Shown in pieces: positions 1-8,940 of a stretch of 10,398 nt of DNA; position 1 is the first letter of the stretch; the number at the start of each line of letters is the position of its first letter. The notes below the pieces were generated by a model that searched no databases, was not told where the DNA came from, and was given only the letters and a program-made list of their open reading frames with translations. The position numbers were made by a program, and so were the translations under genes. Location of the stretch: assembly GCA_947453015.1 (NCBI GenBank), contig CANGFL010000019.1, positions 1-10,398 on the forward strand. The letters run 5' to 3'. This DNA is from Oxalobacteraceae bacterium (GTDB lineage: Bacteria; Pseudomonadota; Gammaproteobacteria; Burkholderiales; Burkholderiaceae_D).

Positions 1-622
1 AACGCTTCCAAGCAGCCCTGACAGCATTTGGGTACTCTTGACGACCGCGACTGCCATTGTAGCGACCCAATGCTAGAAACAAGTCGCCGCGCTCCATATC
101 AATGTACATGCGCAGAATGCTACAACCATAACGCAAATTAGCCTGCATATGAAACAGTCTGGACGGCTGACCATCACCGATTACCCGCGTCCAAAAAGGC
201 ATGACCTGCATGTAACCCCGCGCACCGACACTAGAGATTGCATACTTTCGGAATCCCGATTCCACTTGGATTAAGCCAAGTATGAGTGCCGGTTCTAAAC
301 CCGCACGGCGCGCCTCATACCAAAGTGTTTGCAAAAATTCGCTACGCACCATGGTATCTGGCATGCGACTGTGCAAACGTTTGGACACCGACTCCGACCA
401 ACGCTGCCACTCAATACGCTCTGCTTCATTGGCAAAATTCAAATGCGGCGGGCGTGGATCCGTTATAGATCTGGCCAAAGCAAGTTTTATTGCATCGGCC
501 AACACTTCTTCACGCTGATTGCCCGCAGATGCATTCGACACCGCAACTAACAGCGCGATACCCATCAAAACCACCACCCTCACGAACAGCAAAGACAGTC
601 GCATCACGATGGCGCGCTGCAT
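1..622 (-). CDS. Secreted SLT-domain lytic transglycosylase (partial, C-terminus off window)
   Basis: Cleaves the MurNAc-GlcNAc bond of peptidoglycan in the periplasm, leaving 1,6-anhydro-MurNAc. Reading leftward from an ATG at 622, the frame stays open for 207 residues to the window edge, so the stop lies outside. Residues 1-33 form a signal peptide: Arg residues at 3 and 8, a hydrophobic core rich in V and L, and an ASA cleavage site near 33. The SLT catalytic domain starts near residue 95. VESGF carries the likely catalytic Glu at 121, followed by GARGYMQVMP at 133-142, NLRYG at 162-166 and ALGRYNGS at 184-191. These are the usual motifs of the family, with Tyr where Leu is common in the GLMQ motif. 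The start lies only 2 bases after the proS stop, with AGGA 10 bases before it inside proS, so the two are probably cotranscribed. Which lytic transglycosylase subfamily it belongs to is not settled. Confidence 0.9.
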   Translation of the reverse strand, partial: MQRAIVMRLSLLFVRVVVLMGIALLVAVSNASAGNQREEVLADAIKLALARSITDPRPPHLNFANEAERIEWQRWSESVSKRLHSRMPDTMVRSEFLQTLWYEARRAGLEPALILGLIQVESGFRKYAISSVGARGYMQVMPFWTRVIGDGQPSRLFHMQANLRYGCSILRMYIDMERGDLFLALGRYNGSRGRQEYPNAVRAAWKR

Positions 623-624
623 AT

Positions 625-2346
625 TTAAATCATCCTAGACCGAAGGAACGAAAGTATCTCGCTACGAGCTATCGGAGTGGCGGCCTCATCACGACGACCC
701 TGATACTCCAGTAAATCCTCTTTTAAACTGCGCTCACCGATCACGACTCTATGTGGCACACCGATTAACTCCCAATCAGCAAACATAGCACCTGGACGCT
801 CTCCTCTGTCATCCAAGATGACATCGATACCCGCTTCAACTAACAAGGCATACAGACTTTCTGTAGCCTCGCGTACGGCGTCGCTGCGGTCATACCCTAG
901 CGGACACAGCACTACTTCGAATGGAGCAATGGCGAGTGGCCAAATGATGCCCTTGGCATCAAAATTTTGTTCGATCGCCGCGCCCAAAATTCGTGTGACG
1001 CCTATGCCATAGCAACCCATCTGCATTAGCTGTGGCTTGCCATGTTCATCTAAGTAGCTAGCCTTCATATCCTCGGAGTAGCGCGTGCCTAACTGAAACA
1101 CATGACCTACTTCGATGCCGCGCTGCACTTCTAATACACCTTTGCCGTCGGGCGATACGTCACCCGCAATCACATTCCGAATATCTGCCACAACGGGCTC
1201 AGGCAAATCACGCCCCCAATTGGCGCCGGTGTAGTGAAAATTTTCTTCATTGGCCCCGCAGATAAAATCACTCATCTGCGCAACGGTACGATCGGCCACA
1301 ATTTTTACTGACTTAGGTATGTTGATGGGCCCCAGATAACCTGGCTTACTGCCGAAATGCTCGAGAATTTCTGTGTCACTCGCAAAACGAAACGGACCAA
1401 TACCGGGCAACTTACCCGCCTTCACTTCATTCAGTTCATGATCACCACGGACTAATAGCAACCAGATCTCGCGTTCACCCTCTTCTTTTTCAACGGATAA
1501 CACTATCGATTTAACAGTATCGGTTAATGACATTGCTAAAAATTCAGCGACCTCGTCACACCGTGTTTTGTTGGGTGTCGCCGTTTTTGTCAGCGCTTGT
1601 GTCGGAGGATTTCTTGGCTTGGAAGGCGCGACTGCTTCAGCGGCTTCAATATTGGCTGCGTAATCTGATTGTGGGCAATACACCAAAGCATCTTCACCAG
1701 TGTCTGCGATCACATGAAATTCCTGCGAACCTGAACCACCAATAGCGCCATTATCTGCAGCCACCGCTCGGAAGTTCAAACCAAAGCGATTAAAAATACG
1801 AGTGTAGGCATCCACCATCGCCTGATAAGATTTCTTGAGGCCCTCCACATCACGATCGAATGAATAGGCATCTTTCATGGTGAATTCACGCCCTCGCATC
1901 AGACCAAATCGAGGACGACGCTCATCCCTAAATTTAGTTTGTATGTGATAAAAATTCACCGGCAACTGGCGATACGACTTGATCTCGCTACGCGCAATGT
2001 CGGTCACAACTTCTTCTGAGGTGGGCTGGATTGCAAAATCACGGCCATGCCTATCTTTCACACGCAATAGTTCCGGGCCCATCTTGTCCCAGCGGCCTGT
2101 CTCTTGCCACAACTCGGCGGGTTGAACCAAGGGCATTAGCAATTCGACAGCGCCGGCGCGATTCATTTCTTCGCGCACGATGTTTTCTACTTTGCGTATC
2201 ACCCGTAAACCCATAGGCATGTAGTTGTAGATGCCCGAACCAAGGCGCTTAATCATTCCGGCACGGATCATTAGCTTGTGGCTCACGATCTCTGCGTCGG
2301 ATGGAGCTTCTTTTAGGGTGGAAATAAAAAATCGGGAGGCGCGCAT
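625..2346 (-). CDS. proS: Prolyl-tRNA synthetase, bacterial type with editing insertion
   Basis: Cytoplasmic class II aminoacyl-tRNA synthetase that charges tRNA-Pro with proline. The 573 residues match the usual length of the long bacterial form. The catalytic core shows TSEE at 109-112, motif 2 around [10 protein letters not shown] (139-148) followed by [11 protein letters not shown] (153-163), and motif 3 around GIGVTR (447-452) with AAIEQ after it. Between motifs 2 and 3, about residues 225-405, lies the INS domain, which in this family hydrolyses mischarged Ala-tRNA-Pro. The Lys at 279 (DTVKS) sits where the E. coli enzyme has its important editing lysine, so editing is probably intact. 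The anticodon-binding domain covers about 475-573 (DDRGERPG at 512-519). The ATG at 2344-2346 begins the canonical [16 protein letters not shown]-terminus. The gene is divergent from rppH and leads into the lytic transglycosylase. Confidence 0.98.
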   Translation of the reverse strand: MRASRFFISTLKEAPSDAEIVSHKLMIRAGMIKRLGSGIYNYMPMGLRVIRKVENIVREEMNRAGAVELLMPLVQPAELWQETGRWDKMGPELLRVKDRHGRDFAIQPTSEEVVTDIARSEIKSYRQLPVNFYHIQTKFRDERRPRFGLMRGREFTMKDAYSFDRDVEGLKKSYQAMVDAYTRIFNRFGLNFRAVAADNGAIGGSGSQEFHVIADTGEDALVYCPQSDYAANIEAAEAVAPSKPRNPPTQALTKTATPNKTRCDEVAEFLAMSLTDTVKSIVLSVEKEEGEREIWLLLVRGDHELNEVKAGKLPGIGPFRFASDTEILEHFGSKPGYLGPINIPKSVKIVADRTVAQMSDFICGANEENFHYTGANWGRDLPEPVVADIRNVIAGDVSPDGKGVLEVQRGIEVGHVFQLGTRYSEDMKASYLDEHGKPQLMQMGCYGIGVTRILGAAIEQNFDAKGIIWPLAIAPFEVVLCPLGYDRSDAVREATESLYALLVEAGIDVILDDRGERPGAMFADWELIGVPHRVVIGERSLKEDLLEYQGRRDEAATPIARSEILSFLRSRMI

Positions 2347-2374
2347 GGAGATGAAATCTTTTAAAAAGAGGGGG

Positions 2375-2382
2375 TTATAATC
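2375..2382. promoter_or_regulatory. Candidate shared -10 element between proS and rppH
   Basis: The 173-base divergent spacer (2347-2519) contains a perfect TATAAT at 2376-2381 on the plus strand. Its TTATAA core is palindromic and also reads TATAAC on the minus strand, so one site could serve as the -10 element in both directions. No good -35 hexamer is present at 16-18 bases on either strand, so the assignment rests on the -10 and its position only. If used rightward, it leaves a GC-rich rppH leader of about 130 bases. Confidence 0.3.
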
Positions 2383-2519
2383 AGCTCAATTTTAAAGTAT
2401 TCGCTGGTCGTCGCGTCGGCGGATCGCACCACCCTCGCGCTGGAGAGCATGGCCAGGCCGCTTTCCGTAAGCGCTTATTGTGCGAGCCGGCACCGACCGC
2501 AGAAAATTCGAGGTGAGAT

Positions 2520-3092
2520 ATGCTGGACCGTGAAGGCTTTCGCCCGAACGTCGGCATCATCCTGCTAAACCACCAAAACGAAGTCTGGTGGGGTAAGCGG
2601 GTGCGTGAACATTCGTGGCAATTCCCGCAAGGTGGTATTAAGCACGGTGAAACACCCGAGCAAGCCATGTACCGCGAGTTGCAAGAAGAAGTCGGGCTCC
2701 TTGCTGAGCACGTAAAAATCGTCGGCCGAACGCGCGACTGGCTGCGCTATGAGGTGCCCGATCACTTTATCAAGCGCGAAGTTCGCGGTCATTACCGCGG
2801 CCAAAAGCAAATTTGGTTTTTATTACGAATGATAGGGCGCGACTGCGACGTAAACTTGCGTCATTCTGAGCATCCCGAATTTGATGCGTGGCGCTGGCAT
2901 GACTATTGGGTGCCTATGGACGCGGTAATTGAATTCAAACGCGATGTGTACATGAAAGCATTGCAAGAACTCTCACGCTTTATCAGCCGTCCTCAACCAA
3001 CAGGGCCGCGACGTCCTCGCGATCCTTCACCTGCAAAACTGGATACAGAGAATATGTCGACACCTAGCCTGATCGAACCAGAGTCTGAATGA
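2520..3092 (+). CDS. rppH: RNA pyrophosphohydrolase (Nudix family)
   Basis: Cytoplasmic Nudix hydrolase that removes pyrophosphate from 5'-triphosphate mRNA ends and so opens transcripts to RNase E decay. The Nudix box lies at residues 38-60 and fits GX5EX7REUXEEXGU: Gly38, Glu44, then RELQEEVGL at 52-60 holding the metal-binding glutamates. Other RppH-like marks are [13 protein letters not shown] at the start, WQFPQGG at 33-39 and [10 protein letters not shown] at 93-102. The 190 residues exceed the roughly 160-175 of E. coli-type RppH because of a polar, proline-rich tail after about 157, a common extension in betaproteobacteria. The ATG is preceded by GAGGTGA at 2510-2516. Its stop overlaps the start of the CNP1-like gene by 4 bases (ATGA), which suggests translational coupling. 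Confidence 0.97.
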   Translation: MLDREGFRPNVGIILLNHQNEVWWGKRVREHSWQFPQGGIKHGETPEQAMYRELQEEVGLLAEHVKIVGRTRDWLRYEVPDHFIKREVRGHYRGQKQIWFLLRMIGRDCDVNLRHSEHPEFDAWRWHDYWVPMDAVIEFKRDVYMKALQELSRFISRPQPTGPRRPRDPSPAKLDTENMSTPSLIEPESE

Positions 3093-3616
3093 TGCTAATG
3101 CACAAACGCGTTTCAAATTTTTTCTTAGTACTCTTGGCATTGCTAGCACTCTACGCACCCCTCGCCTCCTCAGCCAACACAGATGACGCAGACAATGATG
3201 CATTAAAAGCTGAAAGCCCTGTGGTTCTGCCAGTCCCAGCGCAAAAAAATAATCTACTGTCTTTTTACGTTAGCCCAACGACCACACTGGAATTTGCCAT
3301 CGATGCAAAATCCGTCAGCGTCACTGAAGAAGGCATCGTCCGTTTTGTACTCATCGTGACTAGCCAAAGCGGTGCCAGCAATATCAGTTACGAAGGCATA
3401 CGATGCAGCACGGGGGAAAGAAAACTGTATGCCGTTGGTCAGACCAATGGTAGCTGGACGACTGCACGCCGAGATGTTTGGGAGACCATCATTGACCGAG
3501 GCATTAATCGTCAACATGCGGCACTGGCGAAAGATTATTTTTGCGAAACCGGTATGGTGGCAGGCAAGGCTGAGGTCATCGTAGATAGGCTACGAAAGAA
3601 AAAAACGCTGCGATAA
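3089..3616 (+). CDS. CNP1-like family protein, secreted, function unknown
   Basis: Small exported protein of 175 residues related to the CNP1-like family (Pfam CNP1, named for a cryptic neisserial protein); no function is established. Residues 1-29 form a signal peptide: MMLMHKR, a long hydrophobic run rich in L and A, and a likely ASSA cleavage before Asn30. The family core is visible as [10 protein letters not shown] (81-90), ISYEGIRC (99-106), ERKLYAVGQ (110-118), then W and AALAKDYFC (144-152). Two cysteines, Cys106 and Cys152, remain in the mature part and could form a disulfide in the periplasm (inference). The tail is basic (LRKKKTLR). The start overlaps the rppH stop; ATG codons at residues 1, 2 and 4 make the exact start ambiguous by a few residues. 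The last codons overlap the proB terminator on the other strand. Confidence 0.88.
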   Translation: MMLMHKRVSNFFLVLLALLALYAPLASSANTDDADNDALKAESPVVLPVPAQKNNLLSFYVSPTTTLEFAIDAKSVSVTEEGIVRFVLIVTSQSGASNISYEGIRCSTGERKLYAVGQTNGSWTTARRDVWETIIDRGINRQHAALAKDYFCETGMVAGKAEVIVDRLRKKKTLR

Positions 3617-3630
3617 AATAAGCAGCGCTT
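3594..3630 (-). terminator. Intrinsic terminator downstream of proB
   Basis: Read on the minus strand, AAGCGCTGC and GCAGCGTTT pair as a 9-bp stem with one G-U pair around a 10-base A/T-rich loop (3612-3621). A run of seven T and then CTTTC follows. It lies 25 bases past the proB stop and is embedded in the last codons of the convergent CNP1-like gene. On the plus strand the hairpin lacks a T tract, so it acts mainly leftward. Confidence 0.75.
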
Positions 3631-3654
3631 AGAACTTGGATCTGCCTCGTAGTA

Positions 3655-4773
3655 TCAAATCAAAACCAAGTTATCGCGGTGAATCAGCTCAACCTCTTCT
3701 ATGTAACCGAGGATTGCCTCAATCTCTGATGAAGGTTTGCGCAGAATGCGACGAACTTCTGCACTAGCGTAATTCGATATACCTCGTGCAATAGATAAGC
3801 CCGATGGGTCAACGCAAGTAATCACATCGCCACGGCCAAATTCACCACTCACATCAATCACACCAATAGGCAGGAGTGACTTACCTTCTGCTGTGAGTTT
3901 TTGTACGGCCCCCGCATCAAGCACCACTTTGCCCGCTGTTTGCAGGTGATCTGCCATCCACTGTTTACGCGCAGTTAAACGAGCTGTTTCAGCCGTCAGC
4001 TGAGTGCCAATCGCCTCACCTTCGGCTAATCGAACCAACACCTGATCTTCTCGACCCCACGCAATAACAGTGCTTGCACCCGAACTCGCGGCGCGGCGCG
4101 CAGCCAGGACTTTCGTGAGCATGCCTCCGCTACCAATACCTGTTCCTGCACCACCGGCCATGCTCTCTAGAGCAGGATCGCCAGCTTTTGCTTCATGAAT
4201 AAATTCTGCAGCAGGATTTTTTCGAGGATCGGCAGTGTATAAACCGCGCTGGTCAGTCAAGATGATCAAGGCATCCGCTTCAATCAAATTCGCTACCAAC
4301 GCACCGAGTGTGTCGTTGTCACCAAACTTGATTTCGTCAGTTACCACGGTGTCGTTTTCGTTAATTACAGGGACGACACCAAAATCGAGCAAGGTGAAAA
4401 GTGTCGAACGTGCATTGAGATAGCGCTCACGATCGGCCAGATCAGCATGCGTCAACAATACTTGGGCCGTACGCAATCCGTGACGACCAAAACTAGATTC
4501 ATAAATTTGCGCTAAGCCCATTTGGCCTACCGCCGCACATGCCTGAAGCTCATGCACGCCACTCGGTCTTTTTTCAAATCCTAATCGCTGCATACCTTCG
4601 GCGATCGCACCAGAACTGACCAACACCACTTGTTTACCCAGCGTGCGTAAGTGAGCGATCTGATCAGCCCATTTACCAATCGCCGCATGATCCAGTCCTT
4701 TGCCCTCATTCGTGACGAGAGACGAACCAACTTTAACAATGAGTCGTTGTGATTGCTGAATGACAGATTGCAT
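3655..4773 (-). CDS. proB: Glutamate 5-kinase
   Basis: Cytoplasmic enzyme for the first step of proline synthesis: ATP-dependent phosphorylation of glutamate to gamma-glutamyl phosphate. The 372 residues hold an amino-acid-kinase domain (about 8-260) and a C-terminal PUA domain (about 280-360), the standard two-domain bacterial layout. Visible motifs are IVKVGSSLV with Lys14 at 12-20, [10 protein letters not shown] at 51-60, VINENDTV at 136-143, [13 protein letters not shown] at 149-161, [11 protein letters not shown] at 173-183 and [12 protein letters not shown] at 210-221. The PUA part shows SLLPIGV (299-305) and RGDVI (314-318). The ATG at 4771-4773 gives the usual betaproteobacterial N-terminus MQSVI, although no strong Shine-Dalgarno precedes it. 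It follows obgE by 47 bases on the same strand and is the last gene of the cluster. proA is not in the window. Confidence 0.98.
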   Translation of the reverse strand: MQSVIQQSQRLIVKVGSSLVTNEGKGLDHAAIGKWADQIAHLRTLGKQVVLVSSGAIAEGMQRLGFEKRPSGVHELQACAAVGQMGLAQIYESSFGRHGLRTAQVLLTHADLADRERYLNARSTLFTLLDFGVVPVINENDTVVTDEIKFGDNDTLGALVANLIEADALIILTDQRGLYTADPRKNPAAEFIHEAKAGDPALESMAGGAGTGIGSGGMLTKVLAARRAASSGASTVIAWGREDQVLVRLAEGEAIGTQLTAETARLTARKQWMADHLQTAGKVVLDAGAVQKLTAEGKSLLPIGVIDVSGEFGRGDVITCVDPSGLSIARGISNYASAEVRRILRKPSSEIEAILGYIEEVELIHRDNLVLI

Positions 4774-4820
4774 CGATTAGACCAATGACGGTGGTAACAG
4801 AAGATGAGGAAAGTTTTCGT

Positions 4821-5996
<1,176 letters not shown>

Positions 5997-5999
5997 TTA

Positions 6000-6257
6000 T
6001 CAGGCAGGTACGACCATGACTACGTGACGCTTTAAAGCGCCCTTAGTCGCAAACTGAACTTTGCCATCGACCAGCGCAAACAGTGTGTGATCTTTACCCA
6101 TGCCGACGTTTTCGCCTGCATGCAGTTTAGTTCCACGCTGACGAACGATGATGCCGCCAGCATTGATGGCCTGGCCACCGTAGACCTTGACGCCAAGTCG
6201 TTTCGACTCTGAATCACGGCCGTTGCGCGTAGTGCCGCCGCCTTTTTTGTGTGCCAT
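6000..6257 (-). CDS. rpmA: 50S ribosomal protein L27
   Basis: Large-subunit ribosomal protein whose basic N-terminus reaches toward the peptidyl-transferase centre. The 85 residues are the standard length and the whole chain is recognisable: MAHKKGGG at the start, [14 protein letters not shown] (12-25), YGGQ (26-29), [11 protein letters not shown] (33-43), [16 protein letters not shown] (46-61) and the basic ALKRHVVMV end. There is no N-terminal extension of the kind processed in Firmicutes. AGGAG lies 6 bases before the ATG at 6255-6257. It follows rplU by 38 bases, so the two ribosomal proteins share a transcript. Confidence 0.98.
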   Translation of the reverse strand: MAHKKGGGTTRNGRDSESKRLGVKVYGGQAINAGGIIVRQRGTKLHAGENVGMGKDHTLFALVDGKVQFATKGALKRHVVMVVPA

Positions 6258-6295
6258 TTGATGCTCCTGATTACTGGGTTATTTCGCTCAACGGC

Positions 6296-6607
6296 TTAGC
6301 CGTTGATAGAGACAATTTGCAGCTCGGTGTAATTTTGGCGATGGCCTTGACGCTTTTGATAATGCTTACGACGACGCATCTTGAAAATCTTTACCTTGTC
6401 GTGACGACCATGCGCCACTACCGTAGCCAGCACCTTAGCACCTTGAACCAACGGCGCACCAAATTTCATGGTGTCACCCGCGCCCAATGCGAGCACTTGA
6501 TCCAATGTGATTTCGGAGCCTATGTCTGCCGGTATCTGTTCTACTTTAAGTTTTTCACCAGCAGCAACTTTGTATTGTTTGCCACCGGTTTTTATGACCG
6601 CGTACAT
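6296..6607 (-). CDS. rplU: 50S ribosomal protein L21
   Basis: Large-subunit protein that binds 23S rRNA together with L20. All 103 residues fit the family: [14 protein letters not shown] at the start, EKLKVEQI (18-25), a middle beta-barrel stretch with [10 protein letters not shown] (50-59), then the basic signature [21 protein letters not shown] that spans about 71-91. GAGG stands 5 bases before the ATG. It is the first gene of the leftward cluster and is preceded by a leader of about 100 bases and a strong promoter. Confidence 0.98.
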   Translation of the reverse strand: MYAVIKTGGKQYKVAAGEKLKVEQIPADIGSEITLDQVLALGAGDTMKFGAPLVQGAKVLATVVAHGRHDKVKIFKMRRRKHYQKRQGHRQNYTELQIVSING

Positions 6608-6713
6608 GGGAACCTCATCTATCTATCAATCGGGACACGCCCAAACCATACTAGGCTCAGACGGCTTTCTAGCCCAAAAGCGCAAACCCCGCGCAGATTC
6701 GGGAAAACCTCAA

Positions 6714-6742
6714 ATTATACATGGACTTAGACCCAGGGTCAA
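6714..6742 (-). promoter_or_regulatory. Sigma-70 promoter of rplU-rpmA(-obgE-proB)
   Basis: On the minus strand a TTGACC -35 element (6737-6742) is followed by a 17-base spacer and a perfect TATAAT (6714-6719). With only one mismatch to the consensus hexamers and ideal spacing this is the best promoter in the window. A start of transcription near 6707 would leave a leader of about 100 bases before the rplU ATG. That leader contains two small hairpins (GCGC arms at 6680-6683 and 6691-6694; GGCT/AGCC arms at 6663-6666 and 6671-6674). Confidence 0.85.
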
Positions 6743-6822
6743 AGCCCGAAATGGCCATACACCAAATCACTCATTCGACAGTAAACCCATAGCCCGAGAA
6801 ATCAACTCCGGAGGGGGCGTCG

Positions 6823-6828
6823 TATAAT
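6823..6828 (+). promoter_or_regulatory. Candidate -10 element of the ispB promoter
   Basis: A perfect TATAAT lies 34 bases before the ispB GTG, the right distance for a short leader. No convincing -35 hexamer occurs at 16-18 bases (the 17-base position reads AATCAA), so the site is only moderately supported. It lies about 80 bases from the divergent rplU promoter, and the two do not overlap. Confidence 0.45.
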
Positions 6829-6862
6829 CGCAACCTTTACTTAATTAGAGGCTGCCGCTCCC

Positions 6863-7849
6863 GTGTCCGCTCCAAACCCTGCATCCCCAACGCTTTCGCT
6901 GGCGGTCATTGCCGCCGATATGAAGGCCGTGGACGACACCATCCGAGCCCAGCTGTTCTCTGATGTACCGCTAGTCAGCCAAATTGCGGACTACATCATC
7001 AGCGCTGGCGGCAAGCGGATACGTCCGGCACTGGTATTACTGATGGCGAATGCCTGGGGTTACCGGGGAAATGATCATCACAAATTAGCCGCTGTTATCG
7101 AATTTATACATACGGCGACGCTGTTACACGATGACGTTGTCGATGAATCGGAATTACGCAGAGGCCGACAAACCGCAAATTCTCTTTTTGGCAATGCCGC
7201 CTCGGTGCTTGTCGGTGATTTTGTGTATTCGCGCGCTTTTCAGATGATGGTGTCAGTTAATAGCATGCGCATCATGCAAATACTCGCCGACGCTACTAAT
7301 GTGATCGCCGAAGGCGAAGTCCTGCAGCTAATGAATATGCACGACCCGGACGTTACCGAGGAACGCTATCTTCAGGTGATTCGATCAAAGACCGCAAAAC
7401 TCTTTGAGGCGGGCACCGAATTGGGCTGTCTGATCGCTGGCGCCCCCGAAACCGCCATTGCAGCGGCCGCCGAGTACGGCCGATCACTCGGAACAGCGTT
7501 CCAACTGATCGATGATGTGCTGGATTACTCAGGCAACCAAGCTGACATTGGGAAAAATGTCGGCGATGATCTGCGTGAAGGCAAACCTACCCTGCCGCTT
7601 ATTTACTTACTTCAAAACGGTACCGAGCAACAACGTGAGCTGGTTCGCAACTGCATAGCTAATGGAGACGAATTACATTTCGACGAAATTTTGTCAGCCA
7701 TTACGCAATCAGGAGCATTAGAGTACACCCGACAAAAAGCAGTAGCCGCCAGTCAGCGCGCAACCGAAGCAATAAACAGCATTCCGGATGGACCGAATAA
7801 AGCTGCGCTGTTAGAACTTGCCGCCTTTGCAGTTAGCCGCACGCACTAA
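6863..7849 (+). CDS. ispB: Octaprenyl diphosphate synthase (trans polyprenyl synthase)
   Basis: Condenses isopentenyl diphosphate units onto farnesyl diphosphate to make the C40 side chain of ubiquinone-8 and menaquinone; cytoplasmic. The 328 residues show the polyprenyl synthase pattern: GGKRIRP at 49-55, the first Asp-rich motif LLHDDVVDESELRRG (87-101; DDxxD at 90-94), KTAKLF at 176-181, the second Asp-rich motif LIDDVLDYSGN (215-225; DDxxD at 217-221) and GKNVGDDLREGKPTLP at 230-245. Small residues just before the first motif (Ala85, Thr86) fit a long-chain product; the C40 length is inferred from lineage. The start is a GTG at 6863 with AGAGG 12 bases upstream, a loose spacing; the next Met is residue 20, with no Shine-Dalgarno. 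Homologues have a similar short N-terminal extension, so GTG is preferred. It ends 14 bases before the convergent unknown gene. Confidence 0.95.
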   Translation: MSAPNPASPTLSLAVIAADMKAVDDTIRAQLFSDVPLVSQIADYIISAGGKRIRPALVLLMANAWGYRGNDHHKLAAVIEFIHTATLLHDDVVDESELRRGRQTANSLFGNAASVLVGDFVYSRAFQMMVSVNSMRIMQILADATNVIAEGEVLQLMNMHDPDVTEERYLQVIRSKTAKLFEAGTELGCLIAGAPETAIAAAAEYGRSLGTAFQLIDDVLDYSGNQADIGKNVGDDLREGKPTLPLIYLLQNGTEQQRELVRNCIANGDELHFDEILSAITQSGALEYTRQKAVAASQRATEAINSIPDGPNKAALLELAAFAVSRTH

Positions 7850-7863
7850 ATACTACTAGTCAT

Positions 7864-8712
7864 TTACGCGGGTTCCGCCGTCGCTTCCGCAGGCTCTTCA
7901 GTCACTAACTCAGGCTCAGCCATCAATTCCGGCGCAGTGACTTCATTCATTTCTTCATTTAGTTCTGAAGTCTCTTCGCCTGCTACGTCGTCAACCGTGC
8001 CCTCAGTTTCTTGCTCGGACTCGGCAGAACTTTCCATCGCTCCTTCAACCACGTCTTGAACAGATTCGTCAGCCAAAGCAATTTGTTCTGGAACAATCAC
8101 TTTCTCTGGAACCGCTCTTAAGCGATCAATATGCGCTAACAACGTCGGCAAATATCGCTGCATGAAATCTTCATATCCCGCTAGAGGGATAGTGGGTGAG
8201 TTTGCCGGCAAACGATACCAAACGAATTCCGTTTTTTTATTCAGTCTATAGCGTGTGTAGATTTGCGGCTCAGGATAAACAATACGTTGAGCAATGATTT
8301 TCGGAACCTGATAGCCAAACGTTGGATTTAAGTGATAAATCGCGGCATCGACTAGCCAATCACCCACCAAACAAACCACGTGGCCATTCCACTTTTCGGC
8401 ATCTTCAAAATTCAAACATCCGCCGACGAATTCTTTTTCAGTCTTTAAATTCGAACACCACAGACGAGCAGGGATCACCCGGGTCTTAATCCCATAGTGA
8501 TGCAGAGCTTTGCTAATAACATGAGTGGAAAATACGCTATATGTCTTTAGGATTTCGGGCAGCGCGACATAAAATTCCTTAACCACCATCTGCAAAATTC
8601 TGTATTCGTCTTCATTGAGGCTTTTGAGCTTCATAGACTGTTCCAAAAAAAACGAGGCCCTCTTGGGCATTGTGGTCTGGCCGCCTGAAACTGACAAATG
8701 TAGCAATGTCAC
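7864..8712 (-). CDS. Uncharacterised protein with acidic, disordered C-terminal tail
   Basis: I do not recognise a family with confidence. The 282-residue frame has two parts. Residues about 30-200 look globular and cytoplasmic (no signal peptide or membrane segment), with HHYGIKTRVIPARLWCSN at 71-88, GHVVCLVGDWLVDAA at 110-124 and an aromatic stretch TEFVWYRLP at 161-169. The order helix, YGIKTRxxPxR strand, GHVV strand and LVDA strand resembles papain/transglutaminase-like folds, with His111 and Asp122 as possible active-site partners, but no Cys stands where the nucleophile would be expected (FSTHVISKAL at 61-70). Residues 211-282 carry 20 Glu and 4 Asp and no Lys, Arg or His, so they are probably disordered. 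The start is uncertain: GTG at 8712, ATG at 8670 (residue 15) or ATG at 8634 (residue 27, with GGAA 6 bases before it). The last two are separated by a run of eight T. It is convergent with ispB and divergent from the porin. Confidence 0.8.
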   Translation of the reverse strand: MTLLHLSVSGGQTTMPKRASFFLEQSMKLKSLNEDEYRILQMVVKEFYVALPEILKTYSVFSTHVISKALHHYGIKTRVIPARLWCSNLKTEKEFVGGCLNFEDAEKWNGHVVCLVGDWLVDAAIYHLNPTFGYQVPKIIAQRIVYPEPQIYTRYRLNKKTEFVWYRLPANSPTIPLAGYEDFMQRYLPTLLAHIDRLRAVPEKVIVPEQIALADESVQDVVEGAMESSAESEQETEGTVDDVAGEETSELNEEMNEVTAPELMAEPELVTEEPAEATAEPA

Positions 8713-8927
8713 TTTTCGACGCGGACTATCTCCTGTCTCTCACTTATCGACCGCTGCGCCCAAAACTAAAGGGGAAATCAGAGGCAATTTTAAAATTTTC
8801 TAACGCAACAAATCGTCAATCTCAAGCACTCTATTGAAGCTTCACAAAAGATACGCGCATATGAGTTGATCACAAACGCTATCGAAAACTTACTTCACTT
8901 CAGACTCTCGAAAGATCTATCAACCAC

Positions 8928-8934
8928 GGGAGGT
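8928..8934 (+). promoter_or_regulatory. Strong Shine-Dalgarno that fixes the porin start
   Basis: GGGAGGT lies 6 bases before the ATG at 8941. It selects this ATG over the longer open frame beginning at a TTG at 8866, and the protein then starts directly with a signal peptide. Confidence 0.9.
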
Positions 8935-8940
8935 ATCGTA

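Noticed and set aside
2381..2668. 95-codon minus-strand open frame across the rppH start
   Set aside because: It overlaps the certain N-terminus of rppH on the other strand and the divergent promoter spacer; nothing in its translation is recognisable.
6251..6730. 159-codon plus-strand open frame
   Set aside because: It is antisense to rplU and its promoter region; its translation has no domain character, and rplU is certain.
7850..7863. Search for a terminator between convergent ispB and the unknown gene
   Set aside because: The 14-base gap has no hairpin with a T tract; termination must be rho-dependent or lie within the genes.
8835..8844. Perfect 10-base palindrome TGAAGCTTCA upstream of the porin
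   Set aside because: Too short and isolated to call an operator; no second copy was seen in the gap.
8866..8940. 25-residue N-terminal extension of the porin from a TTG
   Set aside because: The ATG at 8941 has an ideal Shine-Dalgarno and starts a textbook signal peptide; the extension would bury it.
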